Below the pieces are notes generated by a model, which saw nothing but the letters and a program-made list of their open reading frames with translations, did no database searches and had not been told where the DNA came from. Shown here in pieces: positions 50,156-59,985 of a DNA stretch of 64,000 bases (positions are counted from its first letter, which is position 1; every line of letters starts with the position of its first letter). Both the position numbers and the translations under genes were made by a program. This stretch comes from Paenibacillus oleatilyticus (GTDB lineage: Bacteria; Bacillota; Bacilli; Paenibacillales; NBRC-103111), in assembly GCF_018998565.1 (NCBI RefSeq), contig NZ_JAHNZO010000024.1, positions 1-64,000 on the forward strand, read 5' to 3'.

Positions 50156-50208
50156 AAGACCCCCATTCGGCGCTCCGTCAACACGGTGCCCGGATGGGGG
50201 TCTTTTTA
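50156..50208 (+). terminator. Terminator of the hybrid kinase gene
   Basis: AAGACCCCCAT / ATGGGGGTCTT followed by TTTT. Confidence 0.9.
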
Positions 50209-50239
50209 GATTAAGCTGAAGAGGCATGGGCCTGTCTCG

Positions 50240-50432
50240 GAGGTTGTTAGCGGAACTAATCCTGCCTTATCTCGTCCAAAATTCGCGTTCCTCTACAAAT
50301 AACGAACCTATAGTGCGCTAATGGCCCGATTTTTGGGGGAAACAAACATTTTTCGACAAACTTAAATCACTCTGGTTCCTCTATAGCAAATAAGGGCAAA
50401 ATTAAATTCGACAAGTATTCTCCGTTCCTGCA
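50240..50432. repeat. Intergenic repeat units between kinase and galT
   Basis: Three GTTCCT motifs (50287, 50375, 50424), each next to a short run like CTCTACAAATAA or CTATAGCAAATAAG, and two TTCGACAA motifs (50352, 50407). AT-rich, no open frame of note. It looks like a decayed internal-repeat element, but the units are imperfect. Confidence 0.4.
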
Positions 50433-52025
50433 TTAAGCCCGCACCCCAAGGTGCCACAAAAATGCCCGGAACCGCTCCATTCCTTGCTCGCTGCGCTTGT
50501 ACACGCCCGCGTCGCGCAGCACGTCCGCGAACTTGCGGCCCGTCTCCGTTTGCAGCGCCTGCCTCGCTTCCTCCTCCGGCATCGCCGTACCGTAACGCCC
50601 GACAAGCTCCTCCAGCCACTCGGCGTGCTTGTGCAGCGGATGCGACGGATCGCCCGTAATCTTCCCGTCCAGCTTCTCTTCTCCGGTCAGCAGCCTGGAC
50701 GCCAGCTCCAGCTCGTCCTTGAGACGACCCGGCAGCACGGCGAGCCCCATCACCTCGATCAAGCCGATATTCTCTTTCTTGATGTGGTGAAGCTCCTTAT
50801 GCGGGTGAAAAATGCCGTCGGGATGCTCCTCGCTGGTCCGGTTGTTGCGCAGCACCAGATCGAGCTCGTATTCCCCGCTCGCATTGTTGCGGGCAATGGG
50901 GGTGATCGTGTTATGCGGCACCTTGACGCCCGCCTGCTCCGTAAACGCGAAGATATCTTGCGACGGGTCGCTGTAAGACTTCCACGCGTCCAGAATCGCC
51001 GTGGCGAACTTCAACAGCTGATCGCGGTTGTGGGCGGCGATGCGGATGACCGACATCGGCCATTTGACGATACCGATCTTCACGCCGGGATAATCCGGAT
51101 GACTGAAGCTCTCCTCGACGCCCGCCTTTTCCATCGGGAACTTGTGCCGTCCGCCTTGAAAATGATCGTGGTTCAGGATCGAGCCGCCGACGATCGGCAG
51201 GTCGGCATTCGAGCCGACGAAATAATGCGGGAAGCGCTCCACGAAATCGAGCAGGCGCTCGAACGTCTCCTTCGACGTCTTCATTGGCCGGTGCTCCCGG
51301 TCGAAAATGATGCTGTGCTCGTTGTAATATACGTAAGGCGAGTACTGAAAATACCACGTTTCCCCGGCCAACTCAACCGGAATGACCCGCAGGTTCTGCC
51401 GCGCCGGATGATTGAGCCTGCCGGCATAGCCCACGTTTTCGATGCACAGCAGGCATTTGGGGTAATGGCTCTGCGGTGCGTTTCGAAGCATCGCGATTTC
51501 TTTCGGGTCTTTCTCCGGCTTGGACAGGTTTACGGTAATTTCGATATCGCCGTATTCCGTCGGCGCAAGCCAATACATGTTTTTGCCGATCCGGTCCATC
51601 CGGATGTAGTTCGAATCGATGCACAGCTTGTAGAAAGCATCCGTCGCCGCTTCGACGCCTGCGGACTTCGCGGTCGTCCAGAACCGTTGCACAAGCTCGG
51701 ATGCCCGAGGCATGAGCTGGCCCATCAAGCGGGCATCCAGCAGATCACGCACTGTCGTGTTATTTTCTTCAAGCAGGCCCAATTCGGCCGCGTAATCGAG
51801 CAGCGGCTCCAGCAGCTCCACTGCGCTGTCAGCCACCGGCTCGCTCAGCTCGCCCTCGTATGGCTCACCGATTCGCAACAGATCGAGCAGCCCGTTGCGG
51901 GCCGCATACATATCCAACGGCTCCAGCAGTCCGCGCTTCAGGCCGAATTGCAGCAGCCGTTCGACCCGATAGGCCGCCTTCCGGTCGGGGGAGCCGAATT
52001 CCGTTTCCATCTGTCTTTGTTCCAT
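50433..52025 (-). CDS. galT: UDP-glucose--hexose-1-phosphate uridylyltransferase
   Basis: 530 residues, the long Bacillota form of GalT in the Leloir pathway, exchanging UMP between UDP-glucose and galactose-1-phosphate. Motifs: FVGSNADLPIVGGSILNHDHFQGG (His-x-His-type region with catalytic His), HPARQNLRVIP, and PHNTITPIARNN. Last gene of the galK-galE-galT transcript; starts 57 bases after galE ends. Confidence 0.95.
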   Translation of the reverse strand: MEQRQMETEFGSPDRKAAYRVERLLQFGLKRGLLEPLDMYAARNGLLDLLRIGEPYEGELSEPVADSAVELLEPLLDYAAELGLLEENNTTVRDLLDARLMGQLMPRASELVQRFWTTAKSAGVEAATDAFYKLCIDSNYIRMDRIGKNMYWLAPTEYGDIEITVNLSKPEKDPKEIAMLRNAPQSHYPKCLLCIENVGYAGRLNHPARQNLRVIPVELAGETWYFQYSPYVYYNEHSIIFDREHRPMKTSKETFERLLDFVERFPHYFVGSNADLPIVGGSILNHDHFQGGRHKFPMEKAGVEESFSHPDYPGVKIGIVKWPMSVIRIAAHNRDQLLKFATAILDAWKSYSDPSQDIFAFTEQAGVKVPHNTITPIARNNASGEYELDLVLRNNRTSEEHPDGIFHPHKELHHIKKENIGLIEVMGLAVLPGRLKDELELASRLLTGEEKLDGKITGDPSHPLHKHAEWLEELVGRYGTAMPEEEARQALQTETGRKFADVLRDAGVYKRSEQGMERFRAFLWHLGVRA

Positions 52026-52082
52026 TGTTCTCCACTCCTTCGGATCGGCCGGCCTTCGGCCCGAACGCCTGCACCCGTGATT

Positions 52083-53069
52083 TTACTTGCCGTAGCCGTC
52101 CGAATTTGCTTGATGCCAAGCCCATGCGGAGGCGATGATTTGCTTCAGGCTGTCCCGCTTCGGCTGCCAGCCGAGCTCCGTTCTGCCGCGCTCCGAGGAG
52201 GCGACAAGCACCGCCGGGTCTCCGGCTCTGCGGGCTTCGACGACCGCCGGAATCGCATGTCCCGTCACTTCGCGCGCGATGTCGATTACTTCTTTGACGG
52301 AGAAGCCTTTGCCGTTACCGAGATTGTACACGCTGCTATCCCCGCCGGCGCGAAGCTTTTCCACCGCCAGGATGTGGGCGTCCGCAAGGTCCGTCACATG
52401 GATGTAGTCGCGGATGCATGTGCCGTCCGGCGTCGCATAATCGTCGCCGAAAATCGAGATATGCGCACGCTTGCCGAGCGCTACCTGCAGAATGATCGGC
52501 ACGAGATGGGTCTCCGGCGAATGGTCTTCGCCGATCCGGCCGCTTTCGTGCGCGCCGGCTGCGTTAAAATAGCGCAGCGAGACGTATTTGATGCCGTGTG
52601 CGGTATCGAACCAGCGCATCATCTTCTCCATGGCCAGCTTCGTTTCGCCGTAAGCGTTCGTCGGCAGCGTCCGGTCCGTTTCCAGAATCGGAACGTTCTC
52701 GGGCTCGCCGTACGTCGCCGCCGTGGACGAGAATACGATTTTTTTGACGCCGTATTCGTTCATTTTCTCCAGCAGGCAGAGCGTCCCGTAAACGTTGTTA
52801 TGATAATATTTGCCGGGCAGTTGCATGCTTTCGCCGACGAGCGAGCTCGCTGCGAAATGAATAACGGCATCGATGTCGTTTTCGCGGAATACCGTGTCTA
52901 AAAAGTCCGCATCGCGAATGTCCCCGACGTACAGCTTGCCGCCAAGCACCGCTTCCCGGTGTCCCTGCTGCAAATTGTCGACGACAACGACCTCTTCGCC
53001 TTTTGCCAGTAGCTCCGCTACCGTATGCGAGCCGATATAGCCCGCGCCTCCGGTTACCATAATGGCCAT
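52083..53069 (-). CDS. galE: UDP-glucose 4-epimerase
   Basis: 328 residues. NAD-binding GGAGYIGSHTVAEL, catalytic Tyr-x3-Lys (YGETKLAMEKMM) and Ser/Thr (VFSSTAATYGE). Interconverts UDP-galactose and UDP-glucose and also supplies wall sugars. Lies 71 bases after galK. Confidence 0.97.
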   Translation of the reverse strand: MAIMVTGGAGYIGSHTVAELLAKGEEVVVVDNLQQGHREAVLGGKLYVGDIRDADFLDTVFRENDIDAVIHFAASSLVGESMQLPGKYYHNNVYGTLCLLEKMNEYGVKKIVFSSTAATYGEPENVPILETDRTLPTNAYGETKLAMEKMMRWFDTAHGIKYVSLRYFNAAGAHESGRIGEDHSPETHLVPIILQVALGKRAHISIFGDDYATPDGTCIRDYIHVTDLADAHILAVEKLRAGGDSSVYNLGNGKGFSVKEVIDIAREVTGHAIPAVVEARRAGDPAVLVASSERGRTELGWQPKRDSLKQIIASAWAWHQANSDGYGK

Positions 53070-53140
53070 AGTCCAGCCTCTCCTTCCGTCAATCCGAATG
53101 TATTTATGGGTTCCGTCCGTTCATCGCCGGACGATCATAC

Positions 53141-54316
53141 TTATAGCTGCAGTTCCTGCACGCCATTCCCAATGTCGCACACATAGAAGTCCGCGGTCAA
53201 GCCGGTCTTCTCCTTATATACGCGGCCCACTTCGCCGACAAACCGCTCCACGCTGTCTTGATGCACCAACGATACCGTGCAGCCGCCGAAGCCGGCGCCC
53301 GTCATCCGCGAGCCAAGCACGCCGGGAACGGCGAGCGCCGCTTCCACCATCGTATCCAGCTCGACGCCGGTCACCTCGTACAAGTCGCGCAGCGAGTTAT
53401 GCGAGCCGATCATCAGCTGCCCGAACGCTGCCAAGTCTCCCCGTTCCAGCACCTCGATGGACTGAAGCACCCGGTCGATCTCCTCGACGACGTGCTGCGC
53501 CCGCTTGCGCACCGTTTCGTCCGGGATCAGATGCTGCGCGCTCCGGTATTGCTCCAGCGACAGCTGACCGAGCAGCGTCAGGTCGGGATATTCGGCAGCC
53601 AAATGCTTCACCGCCTGCTCGCACTGCGAACGGCGCTCGTTGTAGGCCGAATCGACGAGCCCGCGCTTTTTGTTCGTGTTGCCGATCACCAGCTTGTATT
53701 CACCGCTGACGAACGGCACGTGCTTATATTCCAGCGTATCGCACATGAGCAAAATCGCGTGCTCCTTCTTGCCCATCGCGACCGCAAATTGATCCATGAT
53801 GCCGCACTGCACGCCGATGAACTCGTTCTCGGCCTTTTGCGACAGCAGCGCGATCCCCACCTTGTCCGTCGGCTGCCCTTCCATCGTGAGCAGGCCGTAG
53901 GCCGTCACCACTTCAATAGAAGCCGAAGAGGAAAGACCGGAGCCGTTCGGAATCGCCCCGCTGTACAAAATATCGTAACCGCCGACGGATAGCCCCCGCT
54001 TTTGCAGTTCGCGGATAATGCCCTTCGGATAATTGATCCAACCGTCTTCAGCGCGGAATTCGACCTGCTGAATGGAAATATGCTTGCGCAGCGGAAAGTT
54101 GGTGGAAGCGAAGCCCACCTGATCGTCCTCCCGCTTCCGGATCAGCATCGTCGTGCCGAACGTCAGAGCGGCCGGGAATACGTAGCCCCCGTTGTAGTCG
54201 GTATGTTCCCCGATCAGATTGACGCGCCCCGGCGCATGAAACGCCCGGATAGGATTGGAGCTATCTCCTCCGTACAGCTCGACAAACTGCTCCTGCAATG
54301 CTTTGACTTCCGTCAT
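53141..54316 (-). CDS. galK: Galactokinase
   Basis: 391 residues. Sugar motif APGRVNLIGEHTDYNGG, ATP loop LSSSASIEV (with GSGLSSSAS) and the C-terminal GAGFGGCTVSLV. Phosphorylates galactose at O1. First gene of the gal operon; the divergent AraC gene lies 218 bases away and is a likely regulator. No clear cre site was found in the gap. Confidence 0.96.
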   Translation of the reverse strand: MTEVKALQEQFVELYGGDSSNPIRAFHAPGRVNLIGEHTDYNGGYVFPAALTFGTTMLIRKREDDQVGFASTNFPLRKHISIQQVEFRAEDGWINYPKGIIRELQKRGLSVGGYDILYSGAIPNGSGLSSSASIEVVTAYGLLTMEGQPTDKVGIALLSQKAENEFIGVQCGIMDQFAVAMGKKEHAILLMCDTLEYKHVPFVSGEYKLVIGNTNKKRGLVDSAYNERRSQCEQAVKHLAAEYPDLTLLGQLSLEQYRSAQHLIPDETVRKRAQHVVEEIDRVLQSIEVLERGDLAAFGQLMIGSHNSLRDLYEVTGVELDTMVEAALAVPGVLGSRMTGAGFGGCTVSLVHQDSVERFVGEVGRVYKEKTGLTADFYVCDIGNGVQELQL

Positions 54317-54533
54317 GACGGTTCACCTCGTTATGGATTTAAGAAGACACGTTCGATATAGCGAATTTCATTAGTAAGCTTTTGCTTCAAGTATAGCCCG
54401 GACAACCGGTTTTCACTATGGAACGATGTCAGGACGACATGGAAAAATGTTAGATCATGAACGCGCAGACATTCCCGGTTATGCTATACTGAACGTATCC
54501 GGGGCAATGCCCCAAAAGGAGGCGAGTCGCGCC

Positions 54534-55421
54534 TTGTCCGGGCCCGTCAAACGTCCCGATACCTACTTTGTCGTATCCAACCCGTACCCCGCGCCGGAAG
54601 ATAGCCCATTGACCGTCCTGTTCGCCGGCCACAGCCAGACGAAGCCGGGTCATAAGCCCGGTCCGAAGGTGGTCGATTATTATTTGCTGCACCATGTGCT
54701 GTCCGGCAAGGGCACCTACGTCTGCCAAGGACAGACCTACGAGCTCGGCGCAGGAGACAGCTTCCTGATCGAGCCGGGCAAGCTGGTCAATTACATGGCC
54801 GATACGCTTGATCCATGGCACTACCGCTGGGTCGCCTTCGAAGGACGGCTCGCGGAGCGGTTACTGCAGGATACGGGGCTGAGCTCGCAGCAGCCGGTCG
54901 TGCATACCGGACGAAAGCGCTCGATCGGCGTCCTGTTCCGCCAAGTGCAGCTGGCGTTCCAACACCGCGGTGCAGGCGCCAATCTGAAAGCGAACGGCTG
55001 CCTGCACCTGCTGTTCGCCGAGTTTGCGGAAGCGCTTCGCCCGCTTCGCTCCGACGAGCCGGAGCAGGCGGCTGCCGCCGGGCAAACGGTGCAGCGGGCG
55101 CTGCAATATTTATCCAAGCAGTACGCAGAGCCGATCACGATCGAGCTGATGGCCGAGTCGCTAGGCTACAACCGCGCTTATCTCTCGACGCTGTTCAAGC
55201 GGCAGACCGGGCTGACGCCCGTGACGTTCCTGCTCCGGCTCCGGCTAGACAAAGCGCGCCATCTGCTGCGGGAGCGCCCTGAGCTGACCGTGGAACAGAT
55301 TGCGTCTTCGGTCGGCTTCCAGGACCCGCTGTACTTTTCGAAGCAGTTCAAGCGGCATTACCAGCTCTCGCCGACCGATTACCGCAGCTCGCTGCTGCAT
55401 CCCCCGGGCTCCGGCGATTAA
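54534..55421 (+). CDS. AraC family transcriptional regulator, cupin plus HTH
   Basis: 295 residues from a TTG start at 54534, chosen because AAAGGAGG is just upstream; an ATG-type frame to 54426 is unlikely. N-terminal cupin-like sugar-sensing domain (YYLLHHVLSGKGTYVCQGQT, GDSFLIEPGKLVNY) and two AraC helix-turn-helix motifs (MAESLGYNRAYLSTLFKRQT; IASSVGFQDPLYFSKQFKRH). Transcribed away from galKET with an extended -10 (TGCTATACT, TATACT at 54485-54490). Probably activates gal genes in response to galactose or a related sugar (inference). Confidence 0.88.
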   Translation: MSGPVKRPDTYFVVSNPYPAPEDSPLTVLFAGHSQTKPGHKPGPKVVDYYLLHHVLSGKGTYVCQGQTYELGAGDSFLIEPGKLVNYMADTLDPWHYRWVAFEGRLAERLLQDTGLSSQQPVVHTGRKRSIGVLFRQVQLAFQHRGAGANLKANGCLHLLFAEFAEALRPLRSDEPEQAAAAGQTVQRALQYLSKQYAEPITIELMAESLGYNRAYLSTLFKRQTGLTPVTFLLRLRLDKARHLLRERPELTVEQIASSVGFQDPLYFSKQFKRHYQLSPTDYRSSLLHPPGSGD

Positions 55422-55468
55422 GCTTCGCTCAGGCGATTCGCAGCGGTTCGCCGCTAACGTCCGAGTCT

Positions 55469-57589
55469 CTATTCACCCCCTTTCGCGAGGGGCAGCATGA
55501 AGGCGATGCAGGCGCCTTGACCGACGCGGCTTTGCGCCCAGATCCGGCCCCCATGGTAGTCGATAATCTCCTTGGCGATGGCCAGCCCGAGACCGCTGCC
55601 GCCGCCGGCCGTGTTGCGGGATTTGTCTTTCTTGTAGAAACGGTCGAATATATGCGGCAGGTCTTCCGGATCGATGCCCGAGCCGTTATCCTGCACCTGG
55701 ACGACAAGCGAATGCTCGTCCACGATAAAATGAAGCTGGATCAGTCCGCCGCGGGGCGTGTGCTTGACCGCATTGTAAATGACGTTGGTCAGCACCTGAT
55801 CGATCCGGTCCACGTCGATTTTGACGACGGCCTGCCGGTGGGCTTCGGGCCGCAGCGAGTAGGCGACCGTCTCGAACTTGAGCCCGGCACCGGCTAGCTC
55901 CAGCTCATAGCGCTCGTCGAAGTAGCGGATAAAATCGTCCGCGCTCACCGGCTGGATATCGAAATCCATCTGTCTGGCCTCCAGCTTCGAGAGCTGAAAC
56001 AAATCGGCGATGAGCCGGTTCAGACCCGTGATCCGGTTATGGATGAGCTTTAAATACTTTTGCTGCTGGTCGGGCTGCGAGACGACGCCGTCGATGAGCG
56101 CTTCCACGTACCCTTGAATCAGCGTCATCGGCGTTCCCAGGTCGTGCGAGATATTGCTGAGCAGGTGCCGCCTGGACGTTTCCATCCGCGCCAAGTCGTC
56201 GTTCATCCGCTCCAGGCTGCGGTTGATACGTTCCAGCTCGGCGGTCCGCTCGCGAATTTTATGCTCCAGGCCGGTGTTCATCTCGCGCATTTGCCGCGAT
56301 AGCGTCTCCACTTCCACGTAGGCCTTGGCCGATTTGGCGCTCAGGATGAACGAGGTCATGAATACGCAGACAAGCAGCCCGTACGACGAAACCTCGCCAA
56401 GCTTGATCCACTGGTTATAGTACATAATGTCCAGCATCACCGTGGCGACGTAAGCGCCCGCGCCGATCGCGGCGAACAGCGCCCCGTCTCTTTTGCGAAG
56501 CACGGCTCGGCCGAGGCTGAACAGCAGGTAGCCGCTGGTGAACAGCGTAATGAGCTGAAACGCCGGCGTCGTATACGTTACCCACGGGGGTGGAATCAGA
56601 AATGCCGCGGCCGAGAACGCTGCGCCAAGCGCCAGAATAAGCCGGACGACACCGAGGCGCACCTCCTGCGGGTAGAGCGAGTGCATGAACATAATCATGA
56701 CGGGTACGCCCATGTAAAAGCATACGTATTCGATGCGCAGCTCCGTCAGCCAATGCACCTCGGGGACAAAATAATACATCACGCCTTCGCCCGCGAAGAA
56801 GGCCCGTATGCCGATCAGCAAGCAAAAAAGACCGAAATAAAGCGATCCTTTCTCTTTGCGCCTCAGCGCAATCAATCCGATGTGATACAGCCCCATCGAC
56901 AGCAGGCTTCCGACCACAAGCGTCTCGATCGCAAGCTCTTTCCGGAGCTTGCTGTCCAGCGCGCTCCAGGAGCCGAGCTCGACCGGTTTCCAGATACCCC
57001 CGAGCCGGTGATGGTAATTGGAAACCTGAATGACGATATCCAGCGGCCCGCCCGCATGACGGAACCGGATTAGATTCGGGGTGTATTGCGGCTTGGAAGT
57101 CCAAATGTCTTCTCCGACCGTGCCGCTGCTTGCGACGGGCTCGCCGTTCACCCAAGCCTTGTAGGCCGTACGGATGTACGGAAGCTTCAGCCCCAGATCC
57201 GAGGCGGAGCCATCCAGCTTCACTTTCAAGCGAAAGGTCGCATGACCCGATCCGCCCGGCTGCTCGCCGTCCACAGGGACTCGATTCCATACCTCGGGGA
57301 GAACAATCGGGGTGGCCCGATCCCTTGCGGCATGGTCCGGGGAGGCCAGCTCTTCCGGCGTCAGCAGACGCATCCAGTGCATATCCCATTCACCGTCCAG
57401 CCGGACCGTTCCATGGGATTCCAAGCCGTAGCCCTCCAGATCCATCACGCCTTGAACGGCACGGGGCGCGGACTCCCCGGCAGCGGAACGATAGTAACTG
57501 ATACCGGCAATCGCGGCGGCCAATAAAACTATGGAAATACACACCCAAAACCATTTATAATAGAAATAGTTTCTGGAAATCGATACCAC
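55469..57589 (-). CDS. 7TMR-DISM sensor histidine kinase
   Basis: 706 residues. One N-terminal TM (about 12-30), extracellular sugar-binding-like DISM domain (to about 220: GEWDMHWMRLLTPEE, RTAYKAWVNGEPVASSG), seven TM helices (about 225-430), coiled coil, then HisKA (NISHDLGTPMTLIQGYVEAL) and HATPase (NVIYNAVKHTPRGG; GSGLGLAIAKEI). GTG start with AGGAAAG close before it. Divergent from an OmpR-type response regulator 210 bases away, most likely its partner. The outer domain may sense a carbohydrate; gal genes are adjacent. Confidence 0.92.
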   Translation of the reverse strand: MVSISRNYFYYKWFWVCISIVLLAAAIAGISYYRSAAGESAPRAVQGVMDLEGYGLESHGTVRLDGEWDMHWMRLLTPEELASPDHAARDRATPIVLPEVWNRVPVDGEQPGGSGHATFRLKVKLDGSASDLGLKLPYIRTAYKAWVNGEPVASSGTVGEDIWTSKPQYTPNLIRFRHAGGPLDIVIQVSNYHHRLGGIWKPVELGSWSALDSKLRKELAIETLVVGSLLSMGLYHIGLIALRRKEKGSLYFGLFCLLIGIRAFFAGEGVMYYFVPEVHWLTELRIEYVCFYMGVPVMIMFMHSLYPQEVRLGVVRLILALGAAFSAAAFLIPPPWVTYTTPAFQLITLFTSGYLLFSLGRAVLRKRDGALFAAIGAGAYVATVMLDIMYYNQWIKLGEVSSYGLLVCVFMTSFILSAKSAKAYVEVETLSRQMREMNTGLEHKIRERTAELERINRSLERMNDDLARMETSRRHLLSNISHDLGTPMTLIQGYVEALIDGVVSQPDQQQKYLKLIHNRITGLNRLIADLFQLSKLEARQMDFDIQPVSADDFIRYFDERYELELAGAGLKFETVAYSLRPEAHRQAVVKIDVDRIDQVLTNVIYNAVKHTPRGGLIQLHFIVDEHSLVVQVQDNGSGIDPEDLPHIFDRFYKKDKSRNTAGGGSGLGLAIAKEIIDYHGGRIWAQSRVGQGACIAFMLPLAKGGE

Positions 57590-57799
57590 TTTCTTTCCTG
57601 TTGCTCAAATGGGCTTCCTGCTAATATCGTACCTTAAACTGCATTATTTGGAAACCGGGATAAACGGCTCACCTTTGGGGGATTTCGGGACGTTTGTCAC
57701 TGCCATATCAGAATCCAGTATCGAGTCCGGCGGGGTATGATTCTGATAGTTTCAAAGAAGCATCATGTTTCGCCGCATCATCTTTTGGAGGAGAAATCG

Positions 57800-58492
57800 A
57801 TGCCTGGAGAAAAAATACTCATCGTCGACGATGAAGCCGAGATTGTCGAATTAATCAGTCTTTATTTGCGTAAGGAGGGATATGACGTACTGTATTCCGG
57901 GAATGGCGCCGAAGCGCTTGCCATGGTGCGGGAGCACCGTCCGGACTTGGTGATTCTCGACATCCTGCTCCCCGAAATGGACGGCATCGAAGTATGCCGG
58001 CAAATCCGCAAGTCCTATAATACGCCGATTTTATTTCTGAGCTGCAAAAGCGAGGATATGGATATCATTCTGGGGTTCAGCATCGGAGGGGACGATTACA
58101 TCACGAAGCCGTTCAGTCCCGGTCAGCTCGTCGCCCGGGTCAAAGCGCATCTGCGCCGCAGCCAGCTGCTTGAGCAGCACAAGGAAGATTCCCAGTACCT
58201 GTCGTTTCCGGGACTGGAAATCGATCTGCTCAGCCGGACCGTGAAAGCCGGCGGCGGGCTCGTGCCGCTGTCTTCCAAGGAGTTCGACCTGCTGCTGCAT
58301 CTCGCCCGCTCGCCCGGCAAGGTGCTTCCGCTCGAGCAGCTGTATAAAATGACCTGGGGCGTGGACAGCAACGGCGATACGCGCACGCTGCTCGTCCACA
58401 TCAGCAACCTGCGCAAGAAGATCGAACCGAACCCCACCGATCCGAAGTACATCCATACCGTGCGGGGGATCGGCTACAAATTCAACGTGTAG
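57800..58492 (+). CDS. OmpR/PhoB family response regulator
   Basis: 230 residues from MPGEKILIVDDE, with GGAGGAG upstream. Receiver with Asp54 (LVILDILLPEMDGIE), Thr/Ser and Lys (YITKPFSP), then a winged helix (SKEFDLLLHLARSPGKVL, RTLLVHISNLRKKIEPNP, GIGYKFNV). Divergently transcribed from the 7TMR-DISM kinase; convergent with rluF, whose stop is 8 bases away. Confidence 0.93.
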   Translation: MPGEKILIVDDEAEIVELISLYLRKEGYDVLYSGNGAEALAMVREHRPDLVILDILLPEMDGIEVCRQIRKSYNTPILFLSCKSEDMDIILGFSIGGDDYITKPFSPGQLVARVKAHLRRSQLLEQHKEDSQYLSFPGLEIDLLSRTVKAGGGLVPLSSKEFDLLLHLARSPGKVLPLEQLYKMTWGVDSNGDTRTLLVHISNLRKKIEPNPTDPKYIHTVRGIGYKFNV

Positions 58493-58500
58493 CATAGAGC

Positions 58501-59199
58501 TTACGGCTGATGTCCGATGTCGCTCATCAGCTTGTCCAGCTCTTCCGGGGTCAGATCGCGCCACTGCCCCACCGGCAAACCGGCCAGCTTGATGTTCATA
58601 ATGCGCACCCGCTTCAGCCGGCGCACCTCGTAGCCGAAGGCGGCGCTCATCCGGCGGATTTGACGGTTCAGCCCTTGCGTCAGTACGATCCGAAACGTCC
58701 GGTCGTCGATGCGGTTCACCTTGCACGGTTTAGTGACGGTCCCGAGAATCCGCACGCCGCTCGCCATTCCCTGCAAAAACATCGAAGTGACCGGTTTGTT
58801 CACCGTCACGATGTATTCCTTCTCATGCTCGTGCTCGGAGCGTAGTATCTTGTTGACGATATCGCCGTCATTCGTAAGCAAAATCAATCCTTCGGAATCT
58901 TTATCCAGCCGTCCGATCGGGAAAATACGCTCGCGGTGTCCCACAAAATCCACGATATTGCCGCGGACGTGCCGTTCCGTCGTGCTGGTGATGCCTACCG
59001 GCTTGTGGAGCGCAATGTAGACGTGCTTTTTCTTCTCGCTGATCGGTTTTCCGTCGATCCGCACGTCGTCGCCTTCACTCACCCGGCTTCCGAGCTCGGC
59101 CAGCTGACCGTTAATCGTGACGCGCTTTCCCTCGATCAACTGATCCGCTTCGCGCCGGGAGCAAATTCCCGTTTCGCTGATATATTTGTTGATTCTCAT
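58501..59199 (-). CDS. rluF: 23S rRNA pseudouridine synthase, RluF/RsuA family
   Basis: 232 residues. S4 RNA-binding domain (RINKYISETGICSRREADQL) and pseudouridine synthase core with catalytic Asp in GRLDKDSEGL; IRRMSAAFGYEVRRLKR closes the domain. RluF modifies U2604 of 23S rRNA; whether this copy acts on that site is inferred from family likeness. Start at ATG 59199 with GGAG 8 bases upstream; GTG at 59208 is possible. Confidence 0.88.
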   Translation of the reverse strand: MRINKYISETGICSRREADQLIEGKRVTINGQLAELGSRVSEGDDVRIDGKPISEKKKHVYIALHKPVGITSTTERHVRGNIVDFVGHRERIFPIGRLDKDSEGLILLTNDGDIVNKILRSEHEHEKEYIVTVNKPVTSMFLQGMASGVRILGTVTKPCKVNRIDDRTFRIVLTQGLNRQIRRMSAAFGYEVRRLKRVRIMNIKLAGLPVGQWRDLTPEELDKLMSDIGHQP

Positions 59200-59394
59200 C
59201 GTTCTCACTCCGCTTGTCCTGACTTTATCGCTCCATTATACCATGCGGGTTTTTCGTTGCAAAAAATTCAAGAGGCGCTCTGCGAAGAAGAAGGAAGCTC
59301 TGGCGATGCCGGAGCGGGAACGTGTGAAGTCATAAAAGCTTGTTCAGCTTGTTTATTGTGTTGGAAAATAACAAGGAAAAGAGGCGAAAATCGT

Positions 59395-59883
59395 ATGATC
59401 GAAAACGCGGCAAAGCTCCCGGAGATGGAGCCTGTTATGGTGGAGCACAAGGAGTTGAAGCTGATCGGCATCCCGTGCATCGGCCTGAACGACATGGGAG
59501 GCAAGTATCGGCACGCCAAAGAAGCGCTGCTGTCTTCCGCCAAGCATCTGCCCCATATCGTGAACCCTCAAATTCATTACGGCCTGTGGCCGCACGGACC
59601 GTCGCAGAGCCATCCGGACACGCACGTATACATCCTTTGCGTGGAGGTCGAATCGTACGACGACATTCCCGAATGGTTCCTCCGCCTGACTGTTCCGGCG
59701 CACCGGTGCGTCGTCGTGGCGAATAAGGACGGGAACTTCGAGGCGGCCGGCCAAGCGGTCGAAGCGTATTTGCGCGAAAAGGGACTTCAAACCAGCGCCG
59801 GCAACCGTACCTACACGATATGCGAACGATACAATTACGAAGGCGAAGGATTCGCGCGGTACTCGCTTCCGCTCGTCGATTGA
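59395..59883 (+). CDS. GyrI-like / effector-binding domain protein
   Basis: 162 residues, a stand-alone AraC-effector-binding (GyrI-like) fold: KELKLIGIPCIGLND, HYGLWPHGPSQSHPDTHVYI, YDDIPEWFLRLTVPAHRCVVV and YTICERYNYEGEGF. Such proteins bind small hydrophobic or cationic ligands. No DNA-binding part. Start at 59395 with GAGGCG upstream. The upstream gap has no other gene. Confidence 0.83.
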   Translation: MIENAAKLPEMEPVMVEHKELKLIGIPCIGLNDMGGKYRHAKEALLSSAKHLPHIVNPQIHYGLWPHGPSQSHPDTHVYILCVEVESYDDIPEWFLRLTVPAHRCVVVANKDGNFEAAGQAVEAYLREKGLQTSAGNRTYTICERYNYEGEGFARYSLPLVD

Positions 59884-59904
59884 AGCCGCCTGTTGAACCG
59901 AACG

Positions 59905-59985
59905 CGAGCCCCCTTGCGCCTGCCATGCGCTTCTCCTGACGGACAAACTCCGGAAAAGCGAATTTGGCTGCACGGGGGTTTTTTA
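59905..59985 (+). terminator. Terminator after the GyrI-like gene
   Basis: GAGCCCCCTTGC and GCACGGGGG (59909-59913 / 59974-59978 pair) followed by TTTTTT; its tail touches the stop of the opposite gene. A long loop, so moderate support. Confidence 0.5.

Noticed and set aside
50451..52901. 816-codon plus-strand frame opposite galT and galE
   Set aside because: Antisense to conserved enzymes; no start signal or motif.
54317..54533. Catabolite-repression (cre) site between galK and araC
   Set aside because: TGAAAACCGGTTGT resembles it but breaks the conserved CG core, so it is not supported.
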